DNA from: Alteriqipengyuania lutimaris | Lineage (GTDB): Bacteria > Pseudomonadota > Alphaproteobacteria > Sphingomonadales > Sphingomonadaceae | DNA length: 64,000 nt | Assembly: GCF_003363135.1 (NCBI RefSeq) | Contig: NZ_QRBB01000001.1 | Coordinates: forward strand, 806,001-870,000 | Direction of reading: 5' to 3' | Part shown: positions 8,610 to 18,700 of the stretch, piece by piece | How the letters are laid out: the number at the start of each line of letters is the position of its first letter | How positions within the stretch are numbered: position 1 is the stretch's first letter | The notes under the pieces: model-generated | What the model was told of the DNA's origin: nothing | The model's database searches: none | What the model saw: only the letters and a program-made list of their open reading frames with translations | Translations under genes and position numbers: made by a program

Positions 8610-9965
8610 TCAGAACTGCGTCACTTCGACTTCCAGCTTGCGGAAGCCCTCGACGAAATTCGCCCGCACGCGGCTCACCTCGCCAGCGACATGCACCCGC
8701 AGCCGCCGCTCGTGCATTTCTTCGAGCAGCACGCGGAGCTGCAGTTCGGCGAGCCGCGCCCCCACGCAGCGGTGGATGCCGTAGCCGAAGGCGATGTGGC
8801 GGCGGGCATTCTCGCGCCGGATGTCGAGCTGCTCGGCGTTCTCGAAAACGCTCTCGTCCCGGTTGGCCGAATTGTACCACAAAACCACCTTGTCGCCCTC
8901 TTTGATGGTCTGGCCGAACAGCTCGGTATCCTGCGTGCAGGTGCGCCGCATGTGCTTGAGCGGGGTCTGGTAGCGGATGCATTCCTGCACCGCGTTGGGG
9001 ATCAGGCTCGCGTCTTCCTCGAAAAGCTTGCGCTGGTCGGGGAAGCGGTCGAGCGCGTGGACGATCCCGCTCATCGTGTTGCGCGTGGTGTCGTTGCCGC
9101 CGACGATCAGCAGCACCAGATTGCCCATGAATTCCTGCGGGTCCATCTGGTTCATTGCAGGCGAGTGGATCATCCGGCTGATCAGATCGGGCGCCTCGCC
9201 CTTCTGCGCGCGGTCCGCCCACAGGATCTGGAAATAGGCCGCCATCTCGCGCAGCATCGTGCGCCGCGTATCGTCGAGCCCGCGCGCGGTGGCGAGTTCG
9301 GTGTCGCCCGCCCAGTCGGACCAGTGGGTGAGGAGATCGCGGTCCTCCCACGGGAAATCGAACAAAATCGCGAGCATGTCCGTAGTCAGAGGGATGCTCA
9401 CCGTGTTCACCCAGTCGAAGGTTTCTCCGCGCGGCAGCGCGTCGAGCGTTTCGCCCGTGCGCTGGCGGATATCGCCTTCGAGCCGCGTCATCTCGGCAGG
9501 CGTGAAGGCAGGGGCCACGGTCTTGCGCTGGCCGGTGTGCTTGGGCCGGTCCATCGCGATGAACATCGGCAGTTCGAGGCGCTGTTCCTCGGGAATGTCG
9601 TCGAGCCGTTCGAGGATCGTGATGCCGCCATATTCCCAGCTCGACGAGAAGATGTCGGGCAGCGCTTCTGTATGCTGGATCGCCTTGTGGCCCACCACCG
9701 ACCAATAGGGGCCGTAGGGGCTTTCGGGGATGTAATGCACGGGCCCCGCGGCGCGCATTTCCTTGAAGATCGGCTCCCACCGGTTTTCCGCGTAGATGTC
9801 GCTGCGGCTGGTGTCCCACTTGTAGAGGTGCTGCGGGCGGGTGTCGGGATGGGCGGCGTAATGCGCTTCCAGCGCCTCGTGCGCGCTCGGCGAACGCTTC
9901 CACGGATGCGCGCGAGCGGCCTCGGGGGGCAGGGTCTGCGTGTGCTGCTGGGCGGCGGTGGCCAT
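8610..9965 (-). CDS. Cytochrome P450, CYP153-like
   Basis: This 451-residue bacterial class I P450 has all core motifs. The I-helix carries G-G-N-D-T-T-R-N, the K-helix ExxR is in Q-E-C-I-R-Y-Q-T-P, and the heme loop F-G-Y-G-I-H-R-C400-V-G-A-R supplies the thiolate ligand. The wording of the I-helix, the L-K-H-M-R-R-T stretch and the heme loop is what I know from CYP153 enzymes, which hydroxylate the terminal carbon of alkanes and fatty acids. No ferredoxin gene is adjacent. A ferredoxin-reductase-like flavoprotein lies about 4.5 kb upstream on the same strand and could be the redox partner. A GAGGAGAG ribosome site precedes the ATG. The CYP153 assignment is from motif memory, not a search. 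Confidence 0.88.
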   Translation of the reverse strand: MATAAQQHTQTLPPEAARAHPWKRSPSAHEALEAHYAAHPDTRPQHLYKWDTSRSDIYAENRWEPIFKEMRAAGPVHYIPESPYGPYWSVVGHKAIQHTEALPDIFSSSWEYGGITILERLDDIPEEQRLELPMFIAMDRPKHTGQRKTVAPAFTPAEMTRLEGDIRQRTGETLDALPRGETFDWVNTVSIPLTTDMLAILFDFPWEDRDLLTHWSDWAGDTELATARGLDDTRRTMLREMAAYFQILWADRAQKGEAPDLISRMIHSPAMNQMDPQEFMGNLVLLIVGGNDTTRNTMSGIVHALDRFPDQRKLFEEDASLIPNAVQECIRYQTPLKHMRRTCTQDTELFGQTIKEGDKVVLWYNSANRDESVFENAEQLDIRRENARRHIAFGYGIHRCVGARLAELQLRVLLEEMHERRLRVHVAGEVSRVRANFVEGFRKLEVEVTQF

Positions 9966-10095
9966 GGCTGTCTCTCCTCGTCCGGCGCGCCTTCATGGGC
10001 GTGCCGTGACGCGAGCCATCCTGAACCATGGGGCCCTCAAGTCAAGATAGGTTCCTAATCGGGACCGATCCTTGGCGGCCGTCCGCGCCGCGCCG

Positions 10096-11301
10096 TCAGG
10101 CAGGGGCCTTGCGACGCCTGCCCTTCTTCTCGCGCCCCGCGCCGCCCGACTTGAGCACCCTCCGCCGGAACAGCGTCGCACCGACCTTCACGAAGATCGC
10201 GACCCACAGCACCTGCCACGCCAGTGCGACGAGATGCCACCACAGCACACCTTCCTTCGCCGCGCGCGCCAGCATCATGTACGGGCTCGACAGCGGGAAG
10301 ATCGCGGCGAAGATTTCCAGCGGCGATCCGGTCTGGCGCATCGCGAAATTGGCGAGGAAGAAGATCAGCAGCTGCAGGATCGTGGCGGGCAGGCTGATCG
10401 TCTGCACGTCGCGCACGGTCGGCGCCATCGAACCGACCGTGAGGAACACCGACCCGATCAGCAGGTACGCCATCGCGAAATAGAGCACGAACAGCGCGAA
10501 GAACAGCGGCCAGCCGACCGCCGGCGGCGGGATCACGGGCAGGGCGCTGGCGCCCAGCACGAGGATCAGCCCGGCCACGCCGCCCCAGACCGCCAGCCCG
10601 ACGAGGCTGACGCCGAGCATCGCGAACAGCTTGCCCACGAACACCGCATCCATGGGGATCGCGGCGGCGAGGATCTCGATGATCTTGTTGCCCTTTTCCT
10701 CCACGAGATTGGACAGCACCATGCCCGCCAGCAGCATCGTGAGCATGAACAACAGGACGAGGCCGATCTGCGCGGTGACGTCATTGGCGGTCTGGCGGTT
10801 GATGAAGCCGCTGTCGGTGGTGTCGATCGCGAGATCGGCCTGAGGCACGGCAACGCCGCGTGCGGCGCCGACCATCACGGCGACCTCGCCTTCCCAGCGC
10901 TCCACATCCTCCTTCGGCCCGGTCAGCAGCGGCGCGTCGAGGCTGCCGGTGAGCACGGCGAACAGATTGCGGTCCTCGTCGTCGAGCAGCGCGCGAGGGT
11001 CCGCCGGGGCGGCTGAATCGACCAGCGCGAGGTCGGGCATGCCGACCAGCGGATCGAGCTCTTGCTGCGCGCCCGCCAGCGCAGCGTTTTCGTCCGCCGA
11101 CATCGCGACGCCCAGTTGCGGGTCGTCGATATTGCTCGCGGCCATTCCGCCCACCACGCCGCCGCCGGCGGTGATCGCGAGGAAGAAGAGGGGGCCGACG
11201 AGGAACAGCAGGAACACCTTGCTGAAGACGATCGCGGTGAAATCGCGCCGCGCGATGACGAAGGCGGCCTGCCACAGCGGAAGACGTGCGGAATCGCTCA
11301 T
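10096..11301 (-). CDS. ABC-2 type exporter permease (NatB-like)
   Basis: This 401-residue membrane subunit has the NatB/ABC-2 layout: one N-terminal helix around residues 20-45, a large extracytoplasmic domain of about 130 residues, then a block of five to six helices starting near residue 180. The segment N-L-V-E-E-K-G-N-K-I-I-E-I-L between the first helices of this block is typical of the family. The C-terminus is strongly basic. Its ATG overlaps the stop of the ATPase gene (ATGA, 11298-11301), so the two subunits are translationally coupled. The substrate is unknown; NatAB-type pairs export sodium or other small compounds in some species, but no such claim can be made here. Confidence 0.88.
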   Translation of the reverse strand: MSDSARLPLWQAAFVIARRDFTAIVFSKVFLLFLVGPLFFLAITAGGGVVGGMAASNIDDPQLGVAMSADENAALAGAQQELDPLVGMPDLALVDSAAPADPRALLDDEDRNLFAVLTGSLDAPLLTGPKEDVERWEGEVAVMVGAARGVAVPQADLAIDTTDSGFINRQTANDVTAQIGLVLLFMLTMLLAGMVLSNLVEEKGNKIIEILAAAIPMDAVFVGKLFAMLGVSLVGLAVWGGVAGLILVLGASALPVIPPPAVGWPLFFALFVLYFAMAYLLIGSVFLTVGSMAPTVRDVQTISLPATILQLLIFFLANFAMRQTGSPLEIFAAIFPLSSPYMMLARAAKEGVLWWHLVALAWQVLWVAIFVKVGATLFRRRVLKSGGAGREKKGRRRKAPA

Positions 11302-12248
11302 GCCACCTCCTCCGTCGCCGGCTCGGTGCCCGCCATGGCCTTGGCCGCGGCTTCGCCCGCAATCGTGACGAAGGCGTCGTGCAGGCCGGCGCGCTCGATC
11401 GAGAGCGAGCGGATGCCCGCATTGCCTTCGATCAGCGCGCGCAGCAGCGGCTCGATACCGCTCTCGGGCAGTTCGAACACCCACGCCTCCCCGTCGCGCC
11501 TGGCCGTTTCGGGCAGGGCGGCGCGCCACCGGCCGTCCTCGTTGCGCGTCTCCAGCCGCACCTGCGGCGGCAGCCGGTCGCGCGCAACCTCGACCGATCC
11601 CGCATAGGGCACCTTGCCGCCCGCGATGATCGCGACGTCGCTGCACAGGCGTTCCGCATGGTGGATCACGTGGGTCGAGAAGATCACCGTGGTGCCGTCC
11701 TGTGCCAGCTGTCGGATCAGCGCCTCCAGCTTGCCCTGGTTGATCGCGTCGAGGCCCGAGAACGGCTCGTCGAGGATGACCAGTTCGGGCCGGTGGACCA
11801 GCGTGCCGAGCAGCTGCACGGTCTGCGCCATGCCCTTGGACAATTCCTTGATCTTCTTGTCGACCGCGTGGCCGAGGCCATGGGCCTCCATCAACTCCGC
11901 ACCGCGTCTGCGACCCTCGGCCTGCGGGAGCCCGCGCAAGGATCCCATGAAGCCGATCGCTTCGGTCGCCTTCATCGCCGGGTAGAGCCCGCGTTCCTCG
12001 GGCAGGTAGCCGATCCGCCGGGCGATGCGCTGCGGGCGATCCTCGCCGAAAATGCGCCGCACGCCCTCGTCCGGGTCGATGATGCCCAGGATCATTCGCA
12101 AGGTCGTGGTCTTGCCCGCGCCGTTGGGGCCGAGGATGCCGTAGATCGCGCCGCGCGGCACCGTCAGGTCTACCCCGTTCACCGCCAGCGTGCTGCCGAA
12201 GCGCTTCACGAGGCCCCGGGCCTCGATCGCGGGTTCGTTCGTTTCCAT
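11298..12248 (-). CDS. ABC transporter ATP-binding protein (NatA-like)
   Basis: This ATPase subunit of 316 residues pairs with the ABC-2 permease encoded right after it. It shows Walker A G40-P-N-G-A-G-K-T47, the signature L136-S-K-G-M-A-Q142 (a variant of LSGGQ usual in this subfamily), and Walker B L156-V-I-L-D-E-P162 followed by F-S-G-L-D. An H-loop histidine is seen in I-F-S-T-H. A C-terminal extension of about 90 residues follows the nucleotide-binding domain, as in other ABC-2 exporters. The frame is open far upstream, but the ATG at 12248 gives a family-like N-terminus, and further upstream would overlap the divergent queG gene. The promoter should lie in the 87-bp gap shared with queG. 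Confidence 0.93.
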   Translation of the reverse strand: METNEPAIEARGLVKRFGSTLAVNGVDLTVPRGAIYGILGPNGAGKTTTLRMILGIIDPDEGVRRIFGEDRPQRIARRIGYLPEERGLYPAMKATEAIGFMGSLRGLPQAEGRRRGAELMEAHGLGHAVDKKIKELSKGMAQTVQLLGTLVHRPELVILDEPFSGLDAINQGKLEALIRQLAQDGTTVIFSTHVIHHAERLCSDVAIIAGGKVPYAGSVEVARDRLPPQVRLETRNEDGRWRAALPETARRDGEAWVFELPESGIEPLLRALIEGNAGIRSLSIERAGLHDAFVTIAGEAAAKAMAGTEPATEEVA

Positions 12249-12335
12249 ATGTTTGTCGCGTCCCCGAGCTTCGTCTAGCACGTCGTTGATCGGCGGCGAA
12301 CCTGCCGCCCCGCGCGCGAAGGAGCAAGCCCGTCC

Positions 12336-13427
12336 ATGAGCGAAGCGGGTAAAATCGACCGACTGCAAGCCGATCTCGTCGAAAAGGCGCGCGATCTCGG
12401 CTTCGCGAGCGTGCGCTTCGCCGATGCGCACGACGATCCGGCAATGGCCGAGCGGCTGCGGTCGTGGCTCGAGGCGGGCTATCACGGCAGCATGGGGTGG
12501 ATGGAGCGCGACCCGTCGGTACGCGCCGGGCCGCAGGGCATGTGGCCCGAAGCGCGCAGCGTGATCGCACTGGGGGCGAACTACGCCCCGGCGCAGGACC
12601 CGCTGGAGGCGGCCGAGCCGAAGGACCAGGCGCGCATATCGGTCTATGCGCAGGGGCAGGATTACCACGTCGTGCTCAAGAAGGCGCTCAAGGCGCTCGC
12701 CCGCTGGCTGGTGGCGGAGGCGGAGACGCGCGGCCTGGGCGAGGCGCGAATGAAGCTGTTCGTCGACACCGCGCCGGTGATGGAAAAACCGCTGGCGCAG
12801 CGTGCGGGGGTGGGCTGGCAGGGCAAGCACACCAACCTCGTCAGCATGGAGCACGGCAGCTGGCTGTTCCTCGGCGCGGTCTATTGCACGCTGCCCTTCG
12901 TCGCCGACGGCCCGCACGAGGACCGCTGCGGATCGTGCCGCGCATGCCAGGATGCGTGCCCGACCAATGCCTTCCCGCGTGCCTACACGATCGATGCGCG
13001 CCGTTGCATCTCGTACCTCACGATCGAGCATGACGGGCCGATCCCGCACGAATTCCGCGAGGCGATCGGCAACCGCATCTATGGCTGCGACGATTGCCTG
13101 GCGGTGTGCCCGTGGAACAAGTTCGCCGAAAGCGCGGCGGCCAACCGCGCCTTCCTCCCACGCGCAGAGCTGGTCCGGCCGCGCCTCGCGGACCTGTTGC
13201 AACTCGACGATGTGGGGTTTCGCAAGCTGTTCTCGGGCTCGCCGATCAAGCGGATCGGGCGCGACAGGTTCGTGCGCAACTGCCTGATCGCGGCGGGCAA
13301 TAGCGGCGAGCCGGGGTTGCTCGATCAGGTCGAGCCGCTGCTCGCCGATCCCGATCCGGTGGTGGCGGAGGCGGCGCAGTGGGCTGCGGAGAGGCTGAAC
13401 CTTCCTTCACCGTCGCCCGAGGCTTGA
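12336..13427 (+). CDS. queG: Epoxyqueuosine reductase
   Basis: This iron-sulfur and cobalamin enzyme performs the last step of queuosine synthesis, reducing epoxyqueuosine in tRNA to queuosine. The 363-residue length is typical. Two ferredoxin-like [4Fe-4S] motifs are visible: C198-x-x-C201-x-x-C204-x-x-x-C208 with C-P-T-N-A-F, and C251-x-x-C254-x-x-x-C258-P-W-N-K, with an extra Cys224 between. The conserved acid in F-V-D144-T-A-P-V-M-E-K is the proposed catalytic aspartate. A short HEAT-like C-terminal tail ends the protein. The gene is divergent from the ABC exporter and convergent with the secreted orphan downstream. No other queuosine gene lies in the window. Confidence 0.96.
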   Translation: MSEAGKIDRLQADLVEKARDLGFASVRFADAHDDPAMAERLRSWLEAGYHGSMGWMERDPSVRAGPQGMWPEARSVIALGANYAPAQDPLEAAEPKDQARISVYAQGQDYHVVLKKALKALARWLVAEAETRGLGEARMKLFVDTAPVMEKPLAQRAGVGWQGKHTNLVSMEHGSWLFLGAVYCTLPFVADGPHEDRCGSCRACQDACPTNAFPRAYTIDARRCISYLTIEHDGPIPHEFREAIGNRIYGCDDCLAVCPWNKFAESAAANRAFLPRAELVRPRLADLLQLDDVGFRKLFSGSPIKRIGRDRFVRNCLIAAGNSGEPGLLDQVEPLLADPDPVVAEAAQWAAERLNLPSPSPEA

Positions 13428-13530
13428 TCCGGCAGCCCTGCGCAAGAGCTGCTGGTCCGCAGGCGACCCTAAAAATGGCCGTAGGACGATCAACCCACCC
13501 CCCCGGAAACCGGTCACTTATCGCGAAAAT

Positions 13531-14307
13531 TTATGGCCGAGCTGCTATTGGCGCTGGCAGCACAATAAGCTCAATCGCATGGCTATGCCGATACCCTCGT
13601 AAGCCTGCGTTGTAGGCGATGGCAAAGCGCTGGATGACGTGCAGAACTTCGGCAACTCCCGCATTGGGCAAATCCCCATCGCGGATAGGATCGAACCCGG
13701 CAAAGTCGGGAGCGTCCGGCGCAATGACCGTCATTGCCCGGATGCGATGCTCGGAGCAATTCTCGACTGCGACCTCTACCAGATCGTCAAGCGCAGATTT
13801 TGTGGCCAATTTACTCTCGTCTGCTGAGCGAATTTGGCGATCAAGGCAATTCCAGTAGCCATCAAGAATATTAAGCGCCAATTCTGCGCGACCTTGATCC
13901 TCTTTGGAGAAGCTTGGATCGATCCGAGGGCGGATCTTCTGCTCGAGCAAATAACGCGCCAGCCCGTTTTTGTAGCCTTCAACATATTGGTTGCCGCCAG
14001 TACCGAACCAGCGCGCGTCATCGATCTCTTGTTGAAGTTCCTGCCAAGGATTTCCGGGAACTACGCATAGCATGTGATCATCGACCGTACTTGTCATACG
14101 CCGATAAGCGCAATCGGCATTCAAGCGCGCAACAATCAGAACAGTCTCGAACTGAGGGCCAAAATCAAGTTGCTCAGATTGAGCTGACGCAGGACCACTA
14201 AAGCTCATTGAAATCGCAGCCAGCAGGATAGTTAGAGATTTCAATTTGCTGGCCCCATTTTTGCTACCCCGAATTTGCGCCCGATCGCTTGAGGACGCTT
14301 TCTTCAT
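13531..14307 (-). CDS. Secreted protein of unknown function, lower GC than neighbours
   Basis: I do not recognise this 258-residue protein. A signal peptide is evident: a basic segment, then L-T-I-L-L-A-A-I-S-M-S-F and a cleavage-type A-S-A-Q. The mature part is soluble, mostly helical in appearance, with at least four cysteines (near N-A-D-C, M-L-C, W-N-C and E-N-C) that could form disulfides. The ATG at 14307 has its AGGA directly abutting it, which is too close. A TTG at 14244, preceded by GGGGCC, would give a more standard signal peptide and is a good alternative start. The gene and its flanks (about 13430-14470) are visibly richer in A and T and use different codons from the genes around them, suggesting recent gain. 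Confidence 0.65.
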   Translation of the reverse strand: MKKASSSDRAQIRGSKNGASKLKSLTILLAAISMSFSGPASAQSEQLDFGPQFETVLIVARLNADCAYRRMTSTVDDHMLCVVPGNPWQELQQEIDDARWFGTGGNQYVEGYKNGLARYLLEQKIRPRIDPSFSKEDQGRAELALNILDGYWNCLDRQIRSADESKLATKSALDDLVEVAVENCSEHRIRAMTVIAPDAPDFAGFDPIRDGDLPNAGVAEVLHVIQRFAIAYNAGLRGYRHSHAIELIVLPAPIAARP

Positions 14308-14477
14308 TCCTAATTCGCGAATGTCCGCTCTCTACGGCGCCCGCTCTAAAGCCGACAGTCGCAAAACTACCCCGATCCGGACGTTTGCCACCAATTCAAC
14401 ATCTCGCGATAGCCGACTGTCCGCTATCCAGGCAGTTTCATACCCCAAAGGGGTGACGGCCAGTCTCGGTAGAGGCT

Positions 14478-15707
14478 TTAAAGCAAACTCTTCAGCGCCA
14501 CTTCGGGATCGGCCAGCGCATCGCGGTCGGGTTCGCTGCGCGCCTCGATCAGGCGGCGCCCTTGGGCATAGTCGCGCGTCGCGTTGACGCAGTCGAGCGC
14601 GGCCACGCGCCCCTCGCGCAGGTACACGACCGAGAAGCTGCGGCTGTCCGGATCGCCCCGGACCACCGCCTCGTCGTCCTCGCTCGAAAAGCCGACCGTC
14701 TGCAGCCGCAGGTCGTACTGGTTGGACCAGAACCACGGCACGACGTTGTAGGGCACGCGCTCGCCGGTCAGGTGCTTGGCGACCGTGTTGGCCATGTCGG
14801 TCGCGTTCTGGACCGATTCGAGGCGTATCACCTTGTTGTCGGCATAGGGGTTTGCATGGGCCGCGCAGTCCCCGATGGCGTAGGTATCGTCGAGGCTGGT
14901 GCGGCACAGATCGTCGACGTCGACGCCGTTGGTGCCTGCCGCGCCCGCCGCCAGCAACGGCCCCACTGCGGGCACGATCCCGATGCCGACGATAACCAGA
15001 TCCACCTCGACCTCGCCGCCATCCTCCAGAGCGACCGCGCGGACATTGCCGTTGCCATCGCCCAGCAGCCTCTCGACCGTGTGGCCGAGCATAAGGTCGA
15101 CGCCCTGCCGCCGATGCTCCGCCTCGTAGAAGGTGGACAGCTCCGCGCCCGCAACCCGGCTGAGGACGCGGGTCTCGCGCTCGATCACGGTGACCGGCAG
15201 GCCGAGCCCGCGGAAGACCGCCGCGGCTTCCAGTCCGATATAGCCGCCGCCGATCACCACGACGCGCCGGGCCCCGCCATCGATCTGCGCGCGGATGCGG
15301 TCGACATCGCCGCGTGTGCGGATCGAATGCACGCCGTCGAGGTCCGCGCCTTCGCACGGCAGCCTGCGCGGATCGCCGCCCGCCGCCCAGATCAGCGTGT
15401 GATAGTCGATGCGGTTGCCATCGCTCAGCTCCACGCTGCGCAATTGCGGGTGGATCGCGACCGCTGCGCAGCCCGTGCGGATATCGACGTTGCGCTCGGC
15501 CCAGTAGGTTTCGGGCCGGATCAGCAGCTTCTCGAACGGGCGGCTTCCGGCGAGGTAGTCCTTGGACAGTGGTGGGCGCTCGTAGGGGAGAAATGCTTCG
15601 CGCGTCACCAGGACCACGCGCCCTTCGAAGCCGCGCTGCTTGAGTGCGAGCGCGGCCTGCGCGCCGCCGTGGCCGCCGCCCACGATCAGGACGTCCGCAA
15701 AGCTCAT
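14478..15707 (-). CDS. FAD/NAD(P)-dependent oxidoreductase, ferredoxin/rubredoxin reductase type
   Basis: This 409-residue flavoprotein has the size and layout of class I ferredoxin reductases that feed bacterial P450s or Rieske dioxygenases. The FAD motif G-G-G-H-G-G-A lies at residues 10-16, the P-Y-E-R-P-P-L-S-K motif follows at about 43-51, and the NAD-binding motif V-I-G-G-G-Y-I-G-L-E is near 150. The second FAD contact, T-Y-A-I-G-D-C-A, is near 280. The P-Y-E-R-P-P-L-S-K motif strongly marks this reductase group. It lies 50 bp downstream of the NAD-glutamate dehydrogenase gene on the same strand. The only visible P450 in the window is about 4.5 kb further downstream on the same strand; pairing the two is inference. 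Confidence 0.87.
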   Translation of the reverse strand: MSFADVLIVGGGHGGAQAALALKQRGFEGRVVLVTREAFLPYERPPLSKDYLAGSRPFEKLLIRPETYWAERNVDIRTGCAAVAIHPQLRSVELSDGNRIDYHTLIWAAGGDPRRLPCEGADLDGVHSIRTRGDVDRIRAQIDGGARRVVVIGGGYIGLEAAAVFRGLGLPVTVIERETRVLSRVAGAELSTFYEAEHRRQGVDLMLGHTVERLLGDGNGNVRAVALEDGGEVEVDLVIVGIGIVPAVGPLLAAGAAGTNGVDVDDLCRTSLDDTYAIGDCAAHANPYADNKVIRLESVQNATDMANTVAKHLTGERVPYNVVPWFWSNQYDLRLQTVGFSSEDDEAVVRGDPDSRSFSVVYLREGRVAALDCVNATRDYAQGRRLIEARSEPDRDALADPEVALKSLL

Positions 15708-15756
15708 GCCGGGTTTCCCACGCGCATTGTCGTCAGCGGGATCATGACCGGGGCCA

Positions 15757-18700
15757 TCAGCGGGCCAGCAGGTTGCGTGCCTGGCTGGCCACCTGCGCCA
15801 GCGTGGCGGGTGCGACCGGGTTCTGCGCCTGCGCGCGGCGGATCATCGCGCGGAACTGCCGGACGGCGGGTTCGTGCGCTTCGACCCAGGCTTCCACCCG
15901 CTGGCACGGGCTGCCCGAGCCGCCGCCCGGCTCGCAAATGCGGCGCAGGAATTCGAGCCGCATCTGCTGGAAATCGCGCGCCAGCCCGGCGACCAGCAAG
16001 CGGTCCCAGACATCCGACGGCGACATCAGCGCCGCGGTGCCCTGCGCCCAGTCGAGGCCGAGCTCTCCGCCGATATCGCTGAACGCCTTGGCGACGCTGC
16101 GCGGCTCAAGCTCCAGATCGCTGGCAAGCTTGGCAATGCCGATCCCGCCATCGAGATCGAACAGGTGCGCGACCTGCGCGGCAACCGCTTCGGGTGCGCC
16201 CTGCTTGACGAACTCGGCGCGCATGCGTGCCGACCGCTGGCGGGTTTCCGCCGCCAGCAGGTCGACCGTGCCCTGCCGCAGGATGTCGAGCGTCGGCCGC
16301 AGCTCCTCGACCACGGTGCTGGGCGCGGAGGAACCGCACATGCGGATCGCATCGGCCATCTGGATGCGCATGGCGGTCGCCACGCGGTCGAACAGCAGCA
16401 GGCGCGCATCCTCGGGCATCTCGCTTTCGTCGAGCGCGTCCCAGATTTTCTGGATGTCGAGCAGGCGGTCCGCGGTGACGAAGGCGCTGGCGACTTCGTG
16501 CAGGCCGACGCCTTCTTCCTCGGCGAGCTCGAACGGATGGACCATGCCCATCCGGTTGACGATCCGGTTGGCAAGATCGGTCGCGATGATCTCGTTACGC
16601 AGGCGATGCTGGCGGATCTGCTCGGCGAATTTTTCGCGCAGCGGCGCCGGGAAATAGCCGAACAGCGTGCTTTCCATGGCCGGATCGCGCGGCAGGCTGC
16701 CCGCTTCGATCGCGTCCTGCAGCGTCAGCTTGGCGCTCGACAGCAGCACCGCGAGCTCGGGCCGGGTCAGGCCGATCCCTTCGCCCGCGCGGCGGGTGAA
16801 GGTCTCGTTGTCGGCAATGCCTTCGGTCCGGCGGTCGAGCATGCCCGATTCTTCGAGCGTCTCGATCAGGCGGATGGTCGATGCGGTCGCCGCGTCGCCG
16901 CCCTGCTCGGCGATCGAGATCGCGAGCGCCTGCAGCCGGTTGTCCTCGAGCACGATGGCGGCAACGTCCTCGGTCATAGAGGCGAGCAGCGTGTTGCGCT
17001 TTTCCTCGGTCAGCTTGTCGGCGCGGCGCGCGGCGGCGAGCGCGATCTTGATGTTGACCTCGTTGTCCGAGCAGTCGACCCCGGCCGAGTTGTCGATGAA
17101 ATCGGTGTTGAGGCGCCCCCCGGCGAGCGCGTATTCGATCCGGCCCGCCTGGGTGACGCCCAGGTTCGCGCCTTCGCCGATCACCTTGGCGCGCAGGTCC
17201 TCGCCATTGACGCGCAGCGCGTCGTTGGACGGGTCGCCGACCTGGATGTTGTTTTCCCTCTCGGCCTTCACATAGGTGCCGATGCCGCCGAACCAGAGCA
17301 GGTCGGCCGGCGCCTTGAGGACCAGCGAGATCAGCGTCTCGGGATCGGTTTCCTCGATATCGGTGCCCAGCGCGCTGCGCGCCTGCTTGGACAGCGTGAT
17401 CGACTTCTCGGTCCGCGGGACGACCATCCCGCCCTTCGAGATCAGGCTCTTGTCGTAGTCGTCCCAGCTCGACCGGGGGAGCTCGAACAGGCGCTTGCGC
17501 TCTTCCCAGCTCTTTGCCGGATCGGGATCGGGATCGATGAAGATGTGCCGGTGGTCGAAGGCGGCGACGAGGCGGATCGCCTTGGACAGCAGCATCCCGT
17601 TGCCGAACACGTCGCCCGACATGTCGCCGCAACCCACGACCTTGGTCGGCTGGGTCTGCACGTCGACGCCCATCTCGCGGAAATGCCGCTGGACCGAGAC
17701 CCACGCGCCGCGCGCGGTGATGCCCATTTCCTTGTGGTCGTAACCGTGGGAGCCGCCGCTGGCGAAGGCATCGTCGAGCCAGAAGTCCTTCGATTCCGCG
17801 ATCGCGTTGGCGACGTCGGAGAAGCGCGCCGTGCCCTTGTCCGCCGCGACGACGAAATAGGGGTCCGGATTGTCGAGGATGCGCACGCCTTCGGGATGGA
17901 CGACGTTGTCGTCCACGATGTTGTCGGTGATCGACAGGAGCGAGCGGATGAAGACCTCGTAGCTCGCCTGTCCTTCGGCCGCCCAGCCGTCGCGGTCCAC
18001 CGCGGGGTTGGGCAGTTGCTTGGGATAGAAGCCGCCTTTCGCGCCGGTCGGCACGATCACCGCGTTCTTCACGCGCTGCGCCTTCATCAGGCCGAGCACT
18101 TCGGTGCGGAAGTCGTCGCGCCGGTCGGACCAGCGAAGCCCGCCGCGCGCCACCGCGCCGGCGCGCAGGTGGATGCCCTCGACTCGGCGCGAATAGACGA
18201 AGATCTCGCGGAACGGGATCGGCTTGGGCAGGCCCGGAACCTTCGCCGAATCGAACTTGAACGACAGCGCGATCGCCGGCGTCAGCGCAAAGGCGTTGGT
18301 GCGCAGCATCGCCTCGATCGTGCTGCGGTAGAGGCGCAGCAGGCGGTCGTCGTTGATCGCCGCGACATCGTGCAGCCCTTCCTTGATACGCTCCTGAGCA
18401 TCGCTTTCCGCCGCCTCGCGGTCGCCTTCGAACGCCGGATCGTGCCGCGCGACGAACAGCGCGATCAGGGCCCGCGTCACCTTGGGGGCGTGCGCCAGCG
18501 CGTCGACCACGGTGTAGATCGTGAAGCCCATGCCCGTCTGGCGCAGATAGCGGTAGATCGCGCGCAGCCATTCCGCCTCGCGCGCCTCCAGCCCGGTGCT
18601 CAGCACCAGGCGGTTGAAGGGATCGTCCTCGGCCAGCCCGTTGAGGACCGCGGCGATCGCGCCCTCGATCGCGGGCGCACGCTCGAGCAGGTCGCCGGGT

